A DNA stretch of 64,000 bases from Wenzhouxiangella sp042310355 (lineage in GTDB: Bacteria; Pseudomonadota; Gammaproteobacteria; Xanthomonadales; Wenzhouxiangellaceae). Position numbers and translations under genes: made by a program. Position 1 is the first letter of the stretch. Every line of letters starts with the position of its first letter. A model generated the notes under the pieces. It worked only from the letters and a program-made list of their open reading frames with translations. It ran no database searches and was not told the origin of the DNA. Of this stretch, positions 27,566-37,976 are shown in pieces. The DNA is taken from the NCBI RefSeq assembly GCF_042310355.1, contig NZ_JBHJMR010000003.1:62001-126000 (forward strand). Direction: 5' to 3'.

Positions 27566-28456
27566 GTGCAGGTAAAAGGCGTCTACACCGCAATGGTCAC
27601 GCCCTTCGACGAGTCGGGCGAAGTCAACTACGACGTGCTGGGCGAGCTGGTCGAAAAACAGATCGCCGCGGGTGTGTCCGGCCTTGTCCCGATGGGCACC
27701 ACCGGTGAATCACCCACGATGTTCAACGCCGAGCACGACGGAGTCATCCGTCGCACGGTCGAGCAGGCCGCCGGCCGCGTGCAGGTCTGGGCCGGTACGG
27801 GCTCGAACAACACGCAGCAGGCGATCCGCACCACGCGCGAGGCGCAGGAAGCCGGCGCCGACGGCGTGCTCGTGGTCACGCCCTACTACAACAAGCCCTC
27901 CCAGGCCGGCCTGGAGCGCTATTTTCGCGAGATCGCCGAGTCGACCGACCTGCCCATCATCGTCTACAACATCAAGGGCCGGACCGCGGTCAACGTCGAG
28001 ACCGAGACCCTGGCCGAGATCGCCAGGATTCCCAACGTCATCGCCGTCAAGGAAGCCTCCGGCGACATCGGCCAGATGACCGACGTCATCGACCGCATCT
28101 GTCACCGACACGACGATCCCTTCTGGGTGGTCTCCGGCGACGACGCGCTCACCCTGCCGCTGATGAGCGTTGGTGGCCACGGCGTCATCTCGGTGGTCTC
28201 CAACCTGGTGCCCGAGCGCATGGTCGCGCTGGTCAATGCTGCGGCCAAAGGCGACTTCGATACCGCCCGCCGCATTCACTTCGAGCTGCTGCCCCTGTTC
28301 AAGGCCAGCTTCATCGAGACCAACCCAGTGCCGATCAAGGCGGCGATGAACCTGTGCGGCCTCGACGTCGGCGGCGTGCGCAGTCCGCTGGCGCCCTTGC
28401 AAGAGGCCAATGCGAGGCGGCTCGCCACGACCCTCCAGGCGATGCAGCTCGTCTGA
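27566..28456 (+). CDS. dapA: 4-hydroxy-tetrahydrodipicolinate synthase
   Basis: 296 aa from a GTG at 27566 after GGAGCG. Class I aldolase fold; GTTGESPT, the Tyr in VVTPYYNKPSQAG, and Schiff-base Lys in VIAVKEASGD. The substrate loop reads YNIKGRTAVN where most enzymes have YNVPGRTxVD/N, so Pro is replaced by Lys but the key Arg is kept. Condenses pyruvate and aspartate semialdehyde in lysine and peptidoglycan synthesis. It stands alone here, not next to bamC. Confidence 0.93.
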   Translation: MQVKGVYTAMVTPFDESGEVNYDVLGELVEKQIAAGVSGLVPMGTTGESPTMFNAEHDGVIRRTVEQAAGRVQVWAGTGSNNTQQAIRTTREAQEAGADGVLVVTPYYNKPSQAGLERYFREIAESTDLPIIVYNIKGRTAVNVETETLAEIARIPNVIAVKEASGDIGQMTDVIDRICHRHDDPFWVVSGDDALTLPLMSVGGHGVISVVSNLVPERMVALVNAAAKGDFDTARRIHFELLPLFKASFIETNPVPIKAAMNLCGLDVGGVRSPLAPLQEANARRLATTLQAMQLV

Positions 28457-28559
28457 GCCCGGACCGGAGCCGCTTGCCCTCGGGCGCGGGCGGCTGACTG
28501 GTGACATGAACTTCATGGCAGCGCTATAGTCTTTCGGTGACGCTTGCAGGGAGTCGTAC

Positions 28560-29120
28560 GTGAGTCTGCCGCTTCGCAACACCGAACGGGCCTACGGACT
28601 GGTCAGCCAGGGCTTTCACTGGCTGGTCGTGGCCCTGATCATCGTCCAGTACATCTGGGCCTGGCGGATCGACGAGGTCGACGGGCTGCGCGCGCGACTG
28701 GAGTTGATCACGCAGCACAAGACCGTCGGCATGACGATCCTGGCGATTGCCGTGCTCCGTCTGCTGTGGCGGTTTTTCAACCGGCCGCCGGCGCTGCCTT
28801 CGCATATGCCGCGCTGGGAACGATTCGCCGCGCATGCGGGTCACTGGATTTTGTACGGCCTGATCTTCGCCATCCCGCTGTCGGGCTGGGCGTACTCCTC
28901 GGCCGCCGGCTACGGCGACTACTGGTGGGGTCCGATCGACTTTCCCAGCATCGTGGCGAAGAGCGGGGAACTGGAAGACTTTTTCGAAGACATGCACGAG
29001 TGGTTGACCGATGCACTGGCGATCGTGGCCATCGGCCACGCGCTGGCCGCACTGCGGCACCACTTCTGGCTCAAGGACGACGTACTCAAGAGGATGTTGC
29101 CGATATGGCGAAAGGAATGA
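28560..29120 (+). CDS. Cytochrome b561 family protein
   Basis: 186 aa from a GTG at 28560 (GGGAG upstream). Four hydrophobic segments with heme-ligand-type His at GFHWLVV, TQHKTVGM, HAGHWILYG and GHALAALRHHFW. This is the bacterial b561 (YodB/YceJ) family of inner-membrane di-heme proteins that pass electrons between quinol and periplasmic acceptors. The following gene encodes a YceI protein; the two families are very often paired. Confidence 0.9.
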   Translation: MSLPLRNTERAYGLVSQGFHWLVVALIIVQYIWAWRIDEVDGLRARLELITQHKTVGMTILAIAVLRLLWRFFNRPPALPSHMPRWERFAAHAGHWILYGLIFAIPLSGWAYSSAAGYGDYWWGPIDFPSIVAKSGELEDFFEDMHEWLTDALAIVAIGHALAALRHHFWLKDDVLKRMLPIWRKE

Positions 29121-29674
29121 AGACCGCGGCGCTGACGCTGCTGATGTTGTTGCCGGGCCTTGCCCTGGCGGACTGTTTTCGCGCCGACCAGGACGACGGC
29201 GAGCTGAAGTTCGTCGGCGTGGCCGAAGGCAATCGCTTCACGGGGACCTTCGGCGAGTTCTCGGTGACCCTGTGCATGGACGAGCGCGATCTGACCACCG
29301 CCGGGATCGAGGTCGTCGTCAAGACGGCGTCGGCCGATACGGGTGACAGCCAGCGCGACAGCGAACTGCACGGCGAGAACTTCTTCCATGTCGAGGAGTT
29401 CCCCGAGGCGACCTGGAAAAGCGATGACGTGAGCGCCGACGGTGACGGCGTGGTCGCCGAGGGCGAGTTGAAGCTGCGCGGCGTCAGCGCCAGCCAGCCG
29501 GTGCGCCTGAATCTGTCGGACGAAGATGTGCCCGTGCTCTCCGGCAGTGCGGAAATCATGCGCCTCGACTGGAATGTCGGCACCGGTGACGAGGACTTTG
29601 AGGATACCGACTTCATCCGCAACCGCGTCGACCTCGAGTTCGAGCTGCAACTCCAGCCGTACTCCAAAGGATAG
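29105..29674 (+). CDS. YceI-family periplasmic protein
   Basis: 189 aa from the ATG at 29105 (AGAGG upstream); a second ATG at 29117 overlaps the b561 stop as ATGA and is also possible. Signal peptide cleaved after LPGLALA. The mature part is the YceI lipocalin-like barrel: GTFGEFSVTLCMDERDL, ENFFHVEEFPEATWKS and GELKLRGVSASQPVRL. Family members bind polyisoprenoids; with b561 a role in membrane redox or isoprenoid-quinone handling is usually proposed. Two Cys (DCFRAD and TLCMDE) may form a disulfide. Confidence 0.88.
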   Translation: MAKGMKTAALTLLMLLPGLALADCFRADQDDGELKFVGVAEGNRFTGTFGEFSVTLCMDERDLTTAGIEVVVKTASADTGDSQRDSELHGENFFHVEEFPEATWKSDDVSADGDGVVAEGELKLRGVSASQPVRLNLSDEDVPVLSGSAEIMRLDWNVGTGDEDFEDTDFIRNRVDLEFELQLQPYSKG

Positions 29675-29728
29675 AGAGCCATCAGCAACACCAGGCTGAG
29701 ACCTGTTTAGGTCATTGAGATTTCGGTC

Positions 29729-29774
29729 ATTCGAATTTGTTTGGTACTTGGTGCTTCGAATTTGGAATTTTTTT
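29729..29774 (+). terminator. Possible terminator of the b561-yceI unit
   Basis: ATTCGAA (29729-29735) can pair with TTCGAAT (29755-29761), followed by a run of seven T (29768-29774). The stem is AT-rich with a 19-base loop, so it is weak. The stretch is also the most AT-rich intergenic sequence around, and it separates two converging genes. Confidence 0.35.
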
Positions 29775-29810
29775 GGTTCCAGCTAGGAGACGCTTCCCGG
29801 AAGCGTCATC

Positions 29811-30839
29811 TCACTCGTCAGCCACCCCCAATCGCTTGTGCATGATCGGCGAGGTGGTGGTGTACTGCACGAACTGGCGCGCGTCCGGGTAGACGTGCTT
29901 CTGTACGCCGAAGGCCGCCAGGGCGGCTTCGTGGAAGCCCGACAGGATGAATTTCTTCTTGCCGGGGTAGGTGTTGACATCGCCGATGGAGAACACGCCC
30001 TCGATCGATGTCTGGAATTTCTCGGTGTCGACCGGGATCTGCTTCTTCTCCAGGTCCAGGCCCCAGTCCGCGATTGGTCCGAGGTCCGGCGCCAGGCCCC
30101 AGAAAACCAGCACTTCGTCGCCCTCGACCGTGGTCTTGTTGCGCTCGAGATCCATCAGGTCGAAGCCGGTGAAGCGACCGTCCTCGCTGTGGACCTGGGT
30201 GATGATGCCCTGGCGCTCGCGCACCTTGCCCTCGGCGGCCAGCGCGCGCACCTTCTCCACCGAGGCGGCCGCGCCCCGGTATTCCTGTCGGCGGTGGATC
30301 AGCTCCACCGACTCGGCAATCTCGGCCAGGTCCATGGTCCAGTCCAGCGCCGAATCACCACCGCCGAGGATCAGCAGGCGCTTGCCGCGGAAGTGCTCGC
30401 GGTTGGTCACCTTGTAGTGGATCTGGTCGCTGCTGACCTCGTCGATGCCCTTGGCCTTGAGTTTCCGGGCCTGGAAGGCACCCAGCCCGGCGGCGATGAT
30501 GACCGCGCCGGCGTCGAATTCCGTGCCGGCCGAGGTGACCACGGTGAAACGGCCGTCGTCGCGCTTTTCGAACTTCTCCACGCGCTGGCCCAGGTGGATC
30601 CCGGCGTTGAAGGGCTTGATCTGCTGCATCAGCTTGTCGATGAGTTCCTGCGCGCCGATTTCCGGGCAGGCAGGAATGTCGTAGATCGGCTTTTCCGGGT
30701 AGAGCTCGGCGCACTGGCCGCCCACCTGCGGCAGCGAGTCGACCAGCTCGGCCTTCAGGCCCAGCAGGCCGAGTTCGAAGACCTGGAACAGGCCGACCGG
30801 GCCTGCGCCGACGATGACCGCATCGGTCTGGATTGCCAT
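29811..30839 (-). CDS. Ferredoxin/flavodoxin-NADP+ reductase (thioredoxin-reductase-like type)
   Basis: 342 aa. FAD motif VIVGAGPVGLFQVFELG, second dinucleotide motif LLILGGGDSALDW, and C-terminal FSIGDVNTYPGKKKFI. The redox CxxC of thioredoxin reductase is absent: the segment between the two motifs has no Cys pair, which identifies the FNR2 (YumC-type) family. Transfers electrons between NADPH and a ferredoxin or flavodoxin; FdxA at 4.8 kb is a candidate partner (inference). The start at 30839 is an ATG; divergent from ung. Confidence 0.88.
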   Translation of the reverse strand: MAIQTDAVIVGAGPVGLFQVFELGLLGLKAELVDSLPQVGGQCAELYPEKPIYDIPACPEIGAQELIDKLMQQIKPFNAGIHLGQRVEKFEKRDDGRFTVVTSAGTEFDAGAVIIAAGLGAFQARKLKAKGIDEVSSDQIHYKVTNREHFRGKRLLILGGGDSALDWTMDLAEIAESVELIHRRQEYRGAAASVEKVRALAAEGKVRERQGIITQVHSEDGRFTGFDLMDLERNKTTVEGDEVLVFWGLAPDLGPIADWGLDLEKKQIPVDTEKFQTSIEGVFSIGDVNTYPGKKKFILSGFHEAALAAFGVQKHVYPDARQFVQYTTTSPIMHKRLGVADE

Positions 30840-30945
30840 GGGTGACTCCGGGTTGTGGTGCAGTGAATTCTGGGTTTGGTGGCCTATGATAACCGCCGAG
30901 GATGAGGTCTCAGGTTTAAGGTTGGCTGGTTGCGATATCCTGACG

Positions 30946-30976
30946 CCCTAGTCCCTAGTCCCTAGTCCCTAGTCCC
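30946..30976. repeat. Heptamer tandem repeat (CCCTAGT type)
   Basis: Four perfect CCCTAGT units (30946-30973) followed by CCC, ending 8 bp before the ung ATG. No ribosome binding site is visible between the array and the start codon. Same period as the arrays at 8.8, 10.5, 39.7 and 44.1 kb, with a different unit sequence. Confidence 0.85.
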
Positions 30977-30983
30977 AAACCCC

Positions 30984-31670
30984 ATGCCCGACCAGCACCG
31001 CGACATCCAGCTCCACCCCGAATGGCTCGAAGCCATCGGCGCCGAGTTCGACCGCGACTACATGCAGCGCCTGCGCGCCTTCCTGCTGGAACGCAAGCGC
31101 GCCGGCGCCACCGTCTACCCGCCGGGGCCGCGGATCTTCAGCGCGCTCGACTCCACGCCCCTGTCGAAGGTCAAGGCGGTGATCCTGGGCCAGGACCCCT
31201 ACCACGGGCCCGGGCAGGCGCACGGGCTGTGTTTTTCGGTGCAGCAGGGCGTGCGTCCGCCGCCCTCGCTGGTCAACATCTTCAAGGAAATCGAGTCCGA
31301 CCTGGGCCTGCCCGTGCCGCGCCACGGCTGCCTGCAGGCCTGGGCCGACCGCGGCGTGCTGCTGCTCAACGCCGTGCTCACCGTCGAGCGGGGCAACGCC
31401 GGCGCCCACCAGGGCAAGGGCTGGGAGTCGTTCACCGACGCGGTCGTCCAGGCCGTCAACGAACGCCGCGAAAACGTCGTGTTCCTGCTCTGGGGCAGCC
31501 AGGCGCAGAAAAAGGGTGCCGGCATCGACCGCCAGCGCCATCTCGTGCTGAAAGCCCCGCATCCCTCGCCGCTGTCGGCTCACCGAGGATTTCTCGGTTG
31601 CCGGCATTTCTCGAAGGCAAATGCCTGGCTCGAGAGCCGTGCGGTGGCGCCGATCGATTGGAGTCTTTAG
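30984..31670 (+). CDS. ung: Uracil-DNA glycosylase (family 1)
   Basis: 228 aa. Catalytic motif VILGQDPYHGPGQAHGLCFS and the His loop APHPSPLSAHRGFLGCRHF are intact. Removes uracil from DNA to start base excision repair. The N-terminus (IQLHPEWLEAIGAEF) matches the family, which supports the ATG at 30984 although only a heptamer repeat precedes it. Confidence 0.96.
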   Translation: MPDQHRDIQLHPEWLEAIGAEFDRDYMQRLRAFLLERKRAGATVYPPGPRIFSALDSTPLSKVKAVILGQDPYHGPGQAHGLCFSVQQGVRPPPSLVNIFKEIESDLGLPVPRHGCLQAWADRGVLLLNAVLTVERGNAGAHQGKGWESFTDAVVQAVNERRENVVFLLWGSQAQKKGAGIDRQRHLVLKAPHPSPLSAHRGFLGCRHFSKANAWLESRAVAPIDWSL

Positions 31671-31752
31671 CAAGCTGAGCGTCTTTCAGGCTTCACGCAG
31701 GGCCGCAGAGGGAAGAGCGGCTTGGGATCGCGTAGGTCGCGGTCGATTCTGG

Positions 31753-31781
31753 TTGAGCCCCTGGCATGCGGTCATTAGTAT
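31753..31781 (+). promoter_or_regulatory. Sigma-70-type promoter candidate
   Basis: -35 TTGAGC (31753-31758), 17-bp spacer, -10 TAGTAT (31776-31781). It lies between the ung stop and the sulfatase-modifying-factor-like gene and supports a start downstream, at 31831. Confidence 0.5.
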
Positions 31782-31830
31782 TGTTTTCGCGGCCTCCGTC
31801 AGGCGCGGTTTCGTTCGAGTAGGTGGTGCA

Positions 31831-32709
31831 GTGAAAAACGTGGGTGGAAAGATTCGAGGTGGCAGGCGAGCGACATCCTTGCGCCTCGTGATCATGTTGA
31901 CAGGCTTGTTGGGTGCAGCGCTTGCGTCGGGTGAGACCATCTTTCGCGACTACTTCGAACTGTCTTTCCGGGACTGCGCCGATTGCCCCAGGATGGTGCG
32001 CGTTCCGCCCGGCGAGTTCCTGATGGGTGCTCCGTTCTCGGAGCCGGGTGGCAACGATTGGGAGCGGCCCGTACATGCCGTCAACGTGCCCGCTTTCGCC
32101 ATCGGCCAGCGAGAAGTGAGCTTCGATGAATGGGATGCCTGCCTGGCCGACGGTGGCTGTACCCATGATCCGAATGATCAGGGCTGGGGCCGAGGTGCAC
32201 GTCCCGTCATCAATGTCAGTTGGGAAGATGCTCAGGAATACGTGGCCTGGTTGAGCGCCAGGACGGGCCAGAGTTATCGCCTGCCCAGTGAGGCCGAATG
32301 GGAATACGCTGCCCGCGCCGGTTCGTCCGGTCGTTTCAATACGGGAGAATGTCTCTCGACCGACCAGGCCAATTTCAATGGCCTTCAGATGGACCAGGGA
32401 TGTGCCGCGGGACAATATCGTATGCAGACCGTGCCGGTGGGCAGCTTTGCGCCCAACGCCTTCGGTTTGCAGGATACGCATGGCAACGTGTGGGAATGGG
32501 TCGACGATTGCTGGAATGACGACTATCAGGGAGCGCCAACTGACGGAAGCGCGTGGATGGCGGGCGATTGCCAGGCCCTGGTTGCTCGCGGCGGTTCCTA
32601 TCTCAACGAAGACCGGCAAGTTCGGTCCGCGCACCGAGTGCGAGCGGAAACCCGGACTGTGGGCGCGCCAATGGCCGGATTCCGGGTGGTCAGATCGATC
32701 TTGCCCTGA
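31831..32709 (+). CDS. Exported formylglycine-generating-enzyme-like (SUMF1-domain) protein
   Basis: 292 aa from a GTG at 31831, giving a basic n-region and signal peptide ending LGAALASG; an ATG at 31894 would leave too little n-region. The mature protein is an FGE-sulfatase domain: VPPGEFLMGAP, GQREVSFDEWDACLADGG, VNVSWEDAQEYVAWLS-like VISWEDA region, RLPSEAEWEYAARAG, LQDTHGNVWEWVDD, ARGGSY and AGFRVVRS. The cysteine pair of true formylglycine-generating enzymes, usually just after RGGSW, is missing (SYLNEDRQVRSAHR), so it is probably a structural or binding relative. Confidence 0.82.
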   Translation: MKNVGGKIRGGRRATSLRLVIMLTGLLGAALASGETIFRDYFELSFRDCADCPRMVRVPPGEFLMGAPFSEPGGNDWERPVHAVNVPAFAIGQREVSFDEWDACLADGGCTHDPNDQGWGRGARPVINVSWEDAQEYVAWLSARTGQSYRLPSEAEWEYAARAGSSGRFNTGECLSTDQANFNGLQMDQGCAAGQYRMQTVPVGSFAPNAFGLQDTHGNVWEWVDDCWNDDYQGAPTDGSAWMAGDCQALVARGGSYLNEDRQVRSAHRVRAETRTVGAPMAGFRVVRSILP

Positions 32710-32725
32710 ACGACCACCACGCGCG

Positions 32726-33619
32726 TTATCCCAGCTTCCGCCTTGATGCCGAGCGCAGGCCGAAGTAGATGCCGACCAGGGCCAGGACGATGCCGGTCAG
32801 TTGCCAGGCGTCCAGCCTGAGGCCGAAGATGATGTAGTCCCACAGCACCGATGAGGCCGGCTGGATGAGCAGCAGCAGGCCGACCAGGCCGGCCGGCAGG
32901 AAGGGCATGCCACGGGTGATCGACAGCCAGCCCAGCACCTGGCAGACGAGCCCCAGGCCGACGAGGGCGGCCAGCGCCTGCCAGGTCGGAATCGCGAAAC
33001 CGTTGCCCTCGACGAGGTTGGCCGCCCCCAGGATCAGGGCGCAGAAAAAGGTCGACTGCAGCAGGCGCGCCTCGGGCCGGATATGGCCGTGGCGGATCTG
33101 GAAGCCGCGGAGGCTGAGCAGGTAGAGCGCGTAGGCCAGGGCGGTGAGCAGGCCGAGGATCACGCCCATGCGGTAATCCGGCGGCAGGTTGGCCCAGTCG
33201 CGGCCGAACAGCAGCCACAGGCCGCCCATGGCGAGCCCCAGGCCCGTGGCAAAGCGCCAGCCGACGCGCTCGCGCATCCAGATCACGCCGATGGCGGTCA
33301 GCAAGAAGACCTGGAAGTTGGCCAACAGGGTCGACAGGCCCGGGCCGATGTAGTCGATGGCGCGGTGCCAGAACCAGATGTCGGCGGCGAAGAAGGCGCC
33401 GATCAGGAAGGAGCCGGCCCAGTTGTCGCGCCAACCGGTGCGCATTTCCGGGCGTAGTGCGAGCAGGGCGGCGAAGGCCAGGCAGCCGAAGACCATGCGG
33501 TAGAAGCCCGAGGTGGTCGGCGGCATGCCGGTCAGGCGCGCGAAGATCGCCGCGAAGCTGAGCATGATGGCGCCAGCGAGTACCAGCAGCGCCGCCTTGA
33601 GGGGCGAGGGCGCGCTCAT
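32726..33619 (-). CDS. EamA/DMT-family transporter
   Basis: 297 aa from the ATG at 33619, which overlaps the preceding ubiI-like stop as ATGA; the frame upstream of it is shadow sequence. Ten hydrophobic helices arranged as two EamA repeats. A typical repeat signature is seen in IDYIGPGLSTLLANFQVFLL and near LQPASSVLWDY-like LIQPASSVLWDYI. Drug/metabolite exporter family; substrate unknown. It is the last gene of the ygfB-pepP-ubiH-ubiI unit. Confidence 0.85.
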   Translation of the reverse strand: MSAPSPLKAALLVLAGAIMLSFAAIFARLTGMPPTTSGFYRMVFGCLAFAALLALRPEMRTGWRDNWAGSFLIGAFFAADIWFWHRAIDYIGPGLSTLLANFQVFLLTAIGVIWMRERVGWRFATGLGLAMGGLWLLFGRDWANLPPDYRMGVILGLLTALAYALYLLSLRGFQIRHGHIRPEARLLQSTFFCALILGAANLVEGNGFAIPTWQALAALVGLGLVCQVLGWLSITRGMPFLPAGLVGLLLLIQPASSVLWDYIIFGLRLDAWQLTGIVLALVGIYFGLRSASRRKLG

Positions 33620-34809
33620 CGTGCGCTGCGCGCCAGCTTCGGGCTGTCGCGGTCGAGGCCGCAGGCGTGCTCGACGAAGGCCTCGCGCAGCGGCCAGAGC
33701 CTGCCGGCCAGGGAAAAGCCCAGGGCGGCCAGGGCGCGACCGGATCCGGCGCGGGTGAATTCGTTGATGGCGTGGATGCCGCCGGCGACCAGGCTGCCGC
33801 CGCTGATGCGCCAGCGCTCGTAGTGGGCCAGGGCGCGCGCCGGGTCGGCCTCGCCGCGCCATTCGGCCAGCACTTCGGCCAGTGCCGCGGCGTCCATCAG
33901 GCCCAGGTTGAGGCCCTGGCCGGCCAGGGGATGGACGTTGCGGGCGGCATCGCCGAGCAGGACGAGGCGCTCGCTGACCAGGTGCTTGGCCTGGCGACGG
34001 ATCAGCGGGAAGGAATAGCGTTTCGCCGCCGCGCTCGCCGCGCCGAAGGGGCTGTCCTGGCAGGCGTTGAGTTCGGCCAGGAAGCCGGCTTCGTCAAGCG
34101 CCATCAGTTCCCGGACGCGTCGTTCGGGCTGGGACCAGACGATCGAGGAGCGCCCGTCGGCCAGCGGCAGCAGGGCGAGCGGGCCGTATTCGGTAAAGCG
34201 CTGCCAGGCCAGGCCTTCGTTGGGCTTTTCCGTCTCGATGTGGGTGACCAGGGCCTGCTGGTTGTAGTGCCACAGGTCGGTCTCGATGCCGGCCATGCGC
34301 CGCAGGCGGCTGCGGGCGCCGTCGGCGGCGATGAGCAGGCGCGATCGAAGCGACTGGCCACCCTCGAGCTCGAGGCGGACGTGGTCGTCTCGCTGGCTGA
34401 AGCCGCTGACGCTGCCCGGGGCGATCAGCTCGACGTCGTTCATTGTTTCCAGCGCCTGCCAGCAAAAGGCCTGCAGCCAGGGCACCTCGACGATCCAGCC
34501 AAGCCGGCCCAGGCCGTGCTCGGAGGCACGGAACTTGATCTCGCCGCCGTCGGCGTGGACCTGCATGCGATCGTAAGGGCCGAGGCGTTCCTCGGGCAGT
34601 CGCTGCCAGGCGCCCGCGGCGCCGAGCACCGCGGCCGAGCCGGGCGCGATCGCCACCACGCGCGGGTCGAAATCCGAATCCGGATCGGGCGCGTCGGGCC
34701 GACGGCGGTCGACGAGCGCCACGCTGTGGCCCGACTGCGCGAGCAGGGCTGCGGCGGTGGCCCCGGCAACCCCGCCGCCGGCGACGACGATATCGTGATC
34801 GACCCTCAT
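33616..34809 (-). CDS. ubiI: FAD-dependent ubiquinone hydroxylase, UbiI/VisC type
   Basis: 397 aa. FAD-binding GGGVAGATAAALLAQSGH, the DG motif LIAADGARSRLRR, and the ubiH/coq6 signature VLLGDAARNVHPLAGQGLNL. In Gammaproteobacteria the gene next to ubiH is ubiI (visC), which hydroxylates C5 of the benzoquinone ring. Start overlaps the ubiH stop. The C-terminus resembles UbiI/UbiF; which ring position it uses is inferred from gene order. Confidence 0.85.
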   Translation of the reverse strand: MRVDHDIVVAGGGVAGATAAALLAQSGHSVALVDRRRPDAPDPDSDFDPRVVAIAPGSAAVLGAAGAWQRLPEERLGPYDRMQVHADGGEIKFRASEHGLGRLGWIVEVPWLQAFCWQALETMNDVELIAPGSVSGFSQRDDHVRLELEGGQSLRSRLLIAADGARSRLRRMAGIETDLWHYNQQALVTHIETEKPNEGLAWQRFTEYGPLALLPLADGRSSIVWSQPERRVRELMALDEAGFLAELNACQDSPFGAASAAAKRYSFPLIRRQAKHLVSERLVLLGDAARNVHPLAGQGLNLGLMDAAALAEVLAEWRGEADPARALAHYERWRISGGSLVAGGIHAINEFTRAGSGRALAALGFSLAGRLWPLREAFVEHACGLDRDSPKLARSAR

Positions 34810-35995
34810 CGTGCGTTCTCCCGTGCAAGCGAGCTGACCGGCTCGCGGAACCCCATGGCCGCGCGCACCAGCCGCCTTGAAAGCGCGGGAACCGCGGCGT
34901 GCGCGAAAAGGCCCAGGCCGGTGCCCAACTGCACGATCGTCGAGGGGTTGGAGAAGGCTCGCGCCAGGGTGTCGGTATAGCGCACGGTGGCTGCCTGGTC
35001 GTCCCGGCGGTCGTCGAACCAGGCGTCCAGGACCTCGGCCCGGCCCGGATCCTCGGCCTTGCCGGCGTGATCGACCAGGGCGGCGACATCGCGCAAGCCC
35101 AGGTTGAAGCCCTGGGCGGAAACCGGATGCACGGTGTTGGCGGCATTGCCGACCAGGGCCACGCGCGCGGCGATCGGCCGTGGCGTGCGGGTGAGCGCCA
35201 GTGGGTAGCTCGCGCGTTTGCCGGGTGTGGTGAAGCCGCCGGGCGTGCGTCCGCTGCGCGCCTCGAGGCGTGTGATGAGTTCGTCGTCGTTCATGCCCAG
35301 CGCGGCATCGACCGCCGCGCTGTCGTCGATCCAGACCACGCCCAGGCGGTCTTCGGGCTGCGGCAGGAAGGCCAGCGGGCCGGCCGGCGTGAAGCGCTCC
35401 CAGGCGGTGTCGGCCGGACGCTTCGGGCAGCCGACGTTGAAGATCATGGCCGACTGGCCGTAGTCGACTCGACGGCTCTCGATCCCGGCCAGGCGGCGGA
35501 CGGTGGAATTCGTGCCGTCGGCGCCGACCAGCAGCCGGCCGCTCAGCCGCTTGCCGCTGTCGAGTTCGACCGTGACGTGGTCTTCATCCACCTCGATATG
35601 CGCGAGTTTCTCCGGGCAAAAGGATTCGATGCCGCCGGCCGATTCGAGCCGGCGCAGCATGCCGCTGCCCAGCTCGCGCGCGACGATAACCGCGCCGAAG
35701 CGCTCGCAGCCGTGATCGGCCGAGTGCAGGCCCAGGTGACCCGGCGCCCCGGCGCGGCTGATTTCGATGTGTTTCAGCGGGCAGGTGCTCAGCTCGTCGT
35801 CGAGAATTCCCAGGTTGGCGAGGATGTTGAGTGACGCGGCGTTGACCACCAGGGTGCGGTCGTCGAAGCTCGGCCGCGCGTCGGCCTTCGGCTCGAAGGC
35901 TTCTATGAGCGCGACGCGATTACCGGCCTGCGCCAGCCCGAGCGCCAGGGCGGATCCGGCCAGACCGCCGCCGACGATGATGACGTCGAAGTCGT

Positions 35996-35999
<4 letters not shown>
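34806..35999 (-). CDS. ubiH: 2-octaprenyl-6-methoxyphenol hydroxylase UbiH
   Basis: 397 aa. FAD motif VIIVGGGLAGSALALGLAQ, DG motif LVGADGTNSTVRRLAG, and ALVGNAANTVHPVSAQGFNL with the GN in place of GD as is common in UbiH. Flavin monooxygenase that hydroxylates C1 in ubiquinone synthesis. Located between pepP and ubiI-like with 4-bp overlaps on both sides, a conserved operon in Gammaproteobacteria. Confidence 0.9.
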
Positions 36000-37297
<1,298 letters not shown>

Positions 37298-37311
37298 TTT
37301 CGCCCGTCGAT

Positions 37312-37851
37312 TCAGTGTTTCGTGGCGCCGGACCGGCATTCCTCGCGCAGCATCAGGATGGCCACGCGCACGAATTCCACCAGCTCGGTGTAGGCGCCTT
37401 CCTCGGCCTCCTGGTCGGAGTCCGGGTCGGTATCCGCGCGCGCGATCTGCTCGACCATGCGCAGGGCATCACCGGCTTCCTCGGAACGGATGGTCGGGCT
37501 GGCGGCGCCGAAGCCGGTCAGGAAACCCGAGCACCAGTGCGCCAGGCAGCGCGTGCGCTCTTGCAGCGGCCGATCCTCGGTCGGCAGCAGCAGCTGAAAG
37601 TCCATGCTCTCGGAGGCCAGCTCGCTCTTGAGCTGGTTGAGGGCCGGGCCGAGCTGGTCGAGGATGCGCTCGGAGGTCCAGTCGCCCACCTGCAGGGCGG
37701 CCAGGTGGGTGGCCAGCTCGGTCTCGTCCTGGCCGGGCTTTCCGCAGAGAAGCCCGGTCACCACGGCGTGGGTTTCGGCAACGGATTCGGGCGCGCTGTC
37801 GGCGGCCACGGCCAGCAGCCAGGCCAGCTTGGATTCCTGTTCGCTTGTCAT
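37312..37851 (-). CDS. ygfB: UPF0149 family protein YgfB
   Basis: 179 aa from the ATG at 37851; the upstream in-frame extension is ignored because the family begins near here. UPF0149 features: THAVVTGLLCGKPG at the N-terminal half and CLAHWCSGFLTGFG in the centre, acidic throughout. First gene of the conserved ygfB-pepP-ubiH-ubiI operon. Molecular function is poorly known in the family; in Pseudomonas a relative influences antibiotic tolerance. Divergent from the zapB-like gene. Confidence 0.9.
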   Translation of the reverse strand: MTSEQESKLAWLLAVAADSAPESVAETHAVVTGLLCGKPGQDETELATHLAALQVGDWTSERILDQLGPALNQLKSELASESMDFQLLLPTEDRPLQERTRCLAHWCSGFLTGFGAASPTIRSEEAGDALRMVEQIARADTDPDSDQEAEEGAYTELVEFVRVAILMLREECRSGATKH

Positions 37852-37913
37852 GAATTCGGGTGCTGCGAATGAGTGCGTGAGTTTATCACCGGCCCGCTCC
37901 CGGAACCGGAGAG

Positions 37914-37942
37914 TTGTGAAGCGGCTTGGCAAGTTCTATGAT
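37914..37942 (+). promoter_or_regulatory. Promoter of the zapB-like/zapA unit
   Basis: -35 TTGTGA (37914-37919), 17-bp spacer, -10 TATGAT (37937-37942), 34 bp before the ATG of the zapB-like gene. Good match to a sigma-70 promoter. Confidence 0.6.
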
Positions 37943-37976
37943 TAAGCCCTTGATAGTTTTCGAAACGGGGACCCGC

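Noticed and set aside
31831..32709. True formylglycine-generating enzyme
   Set aside because: The catalytic cysteine pair is absent and no sulfatase gene is nearby.
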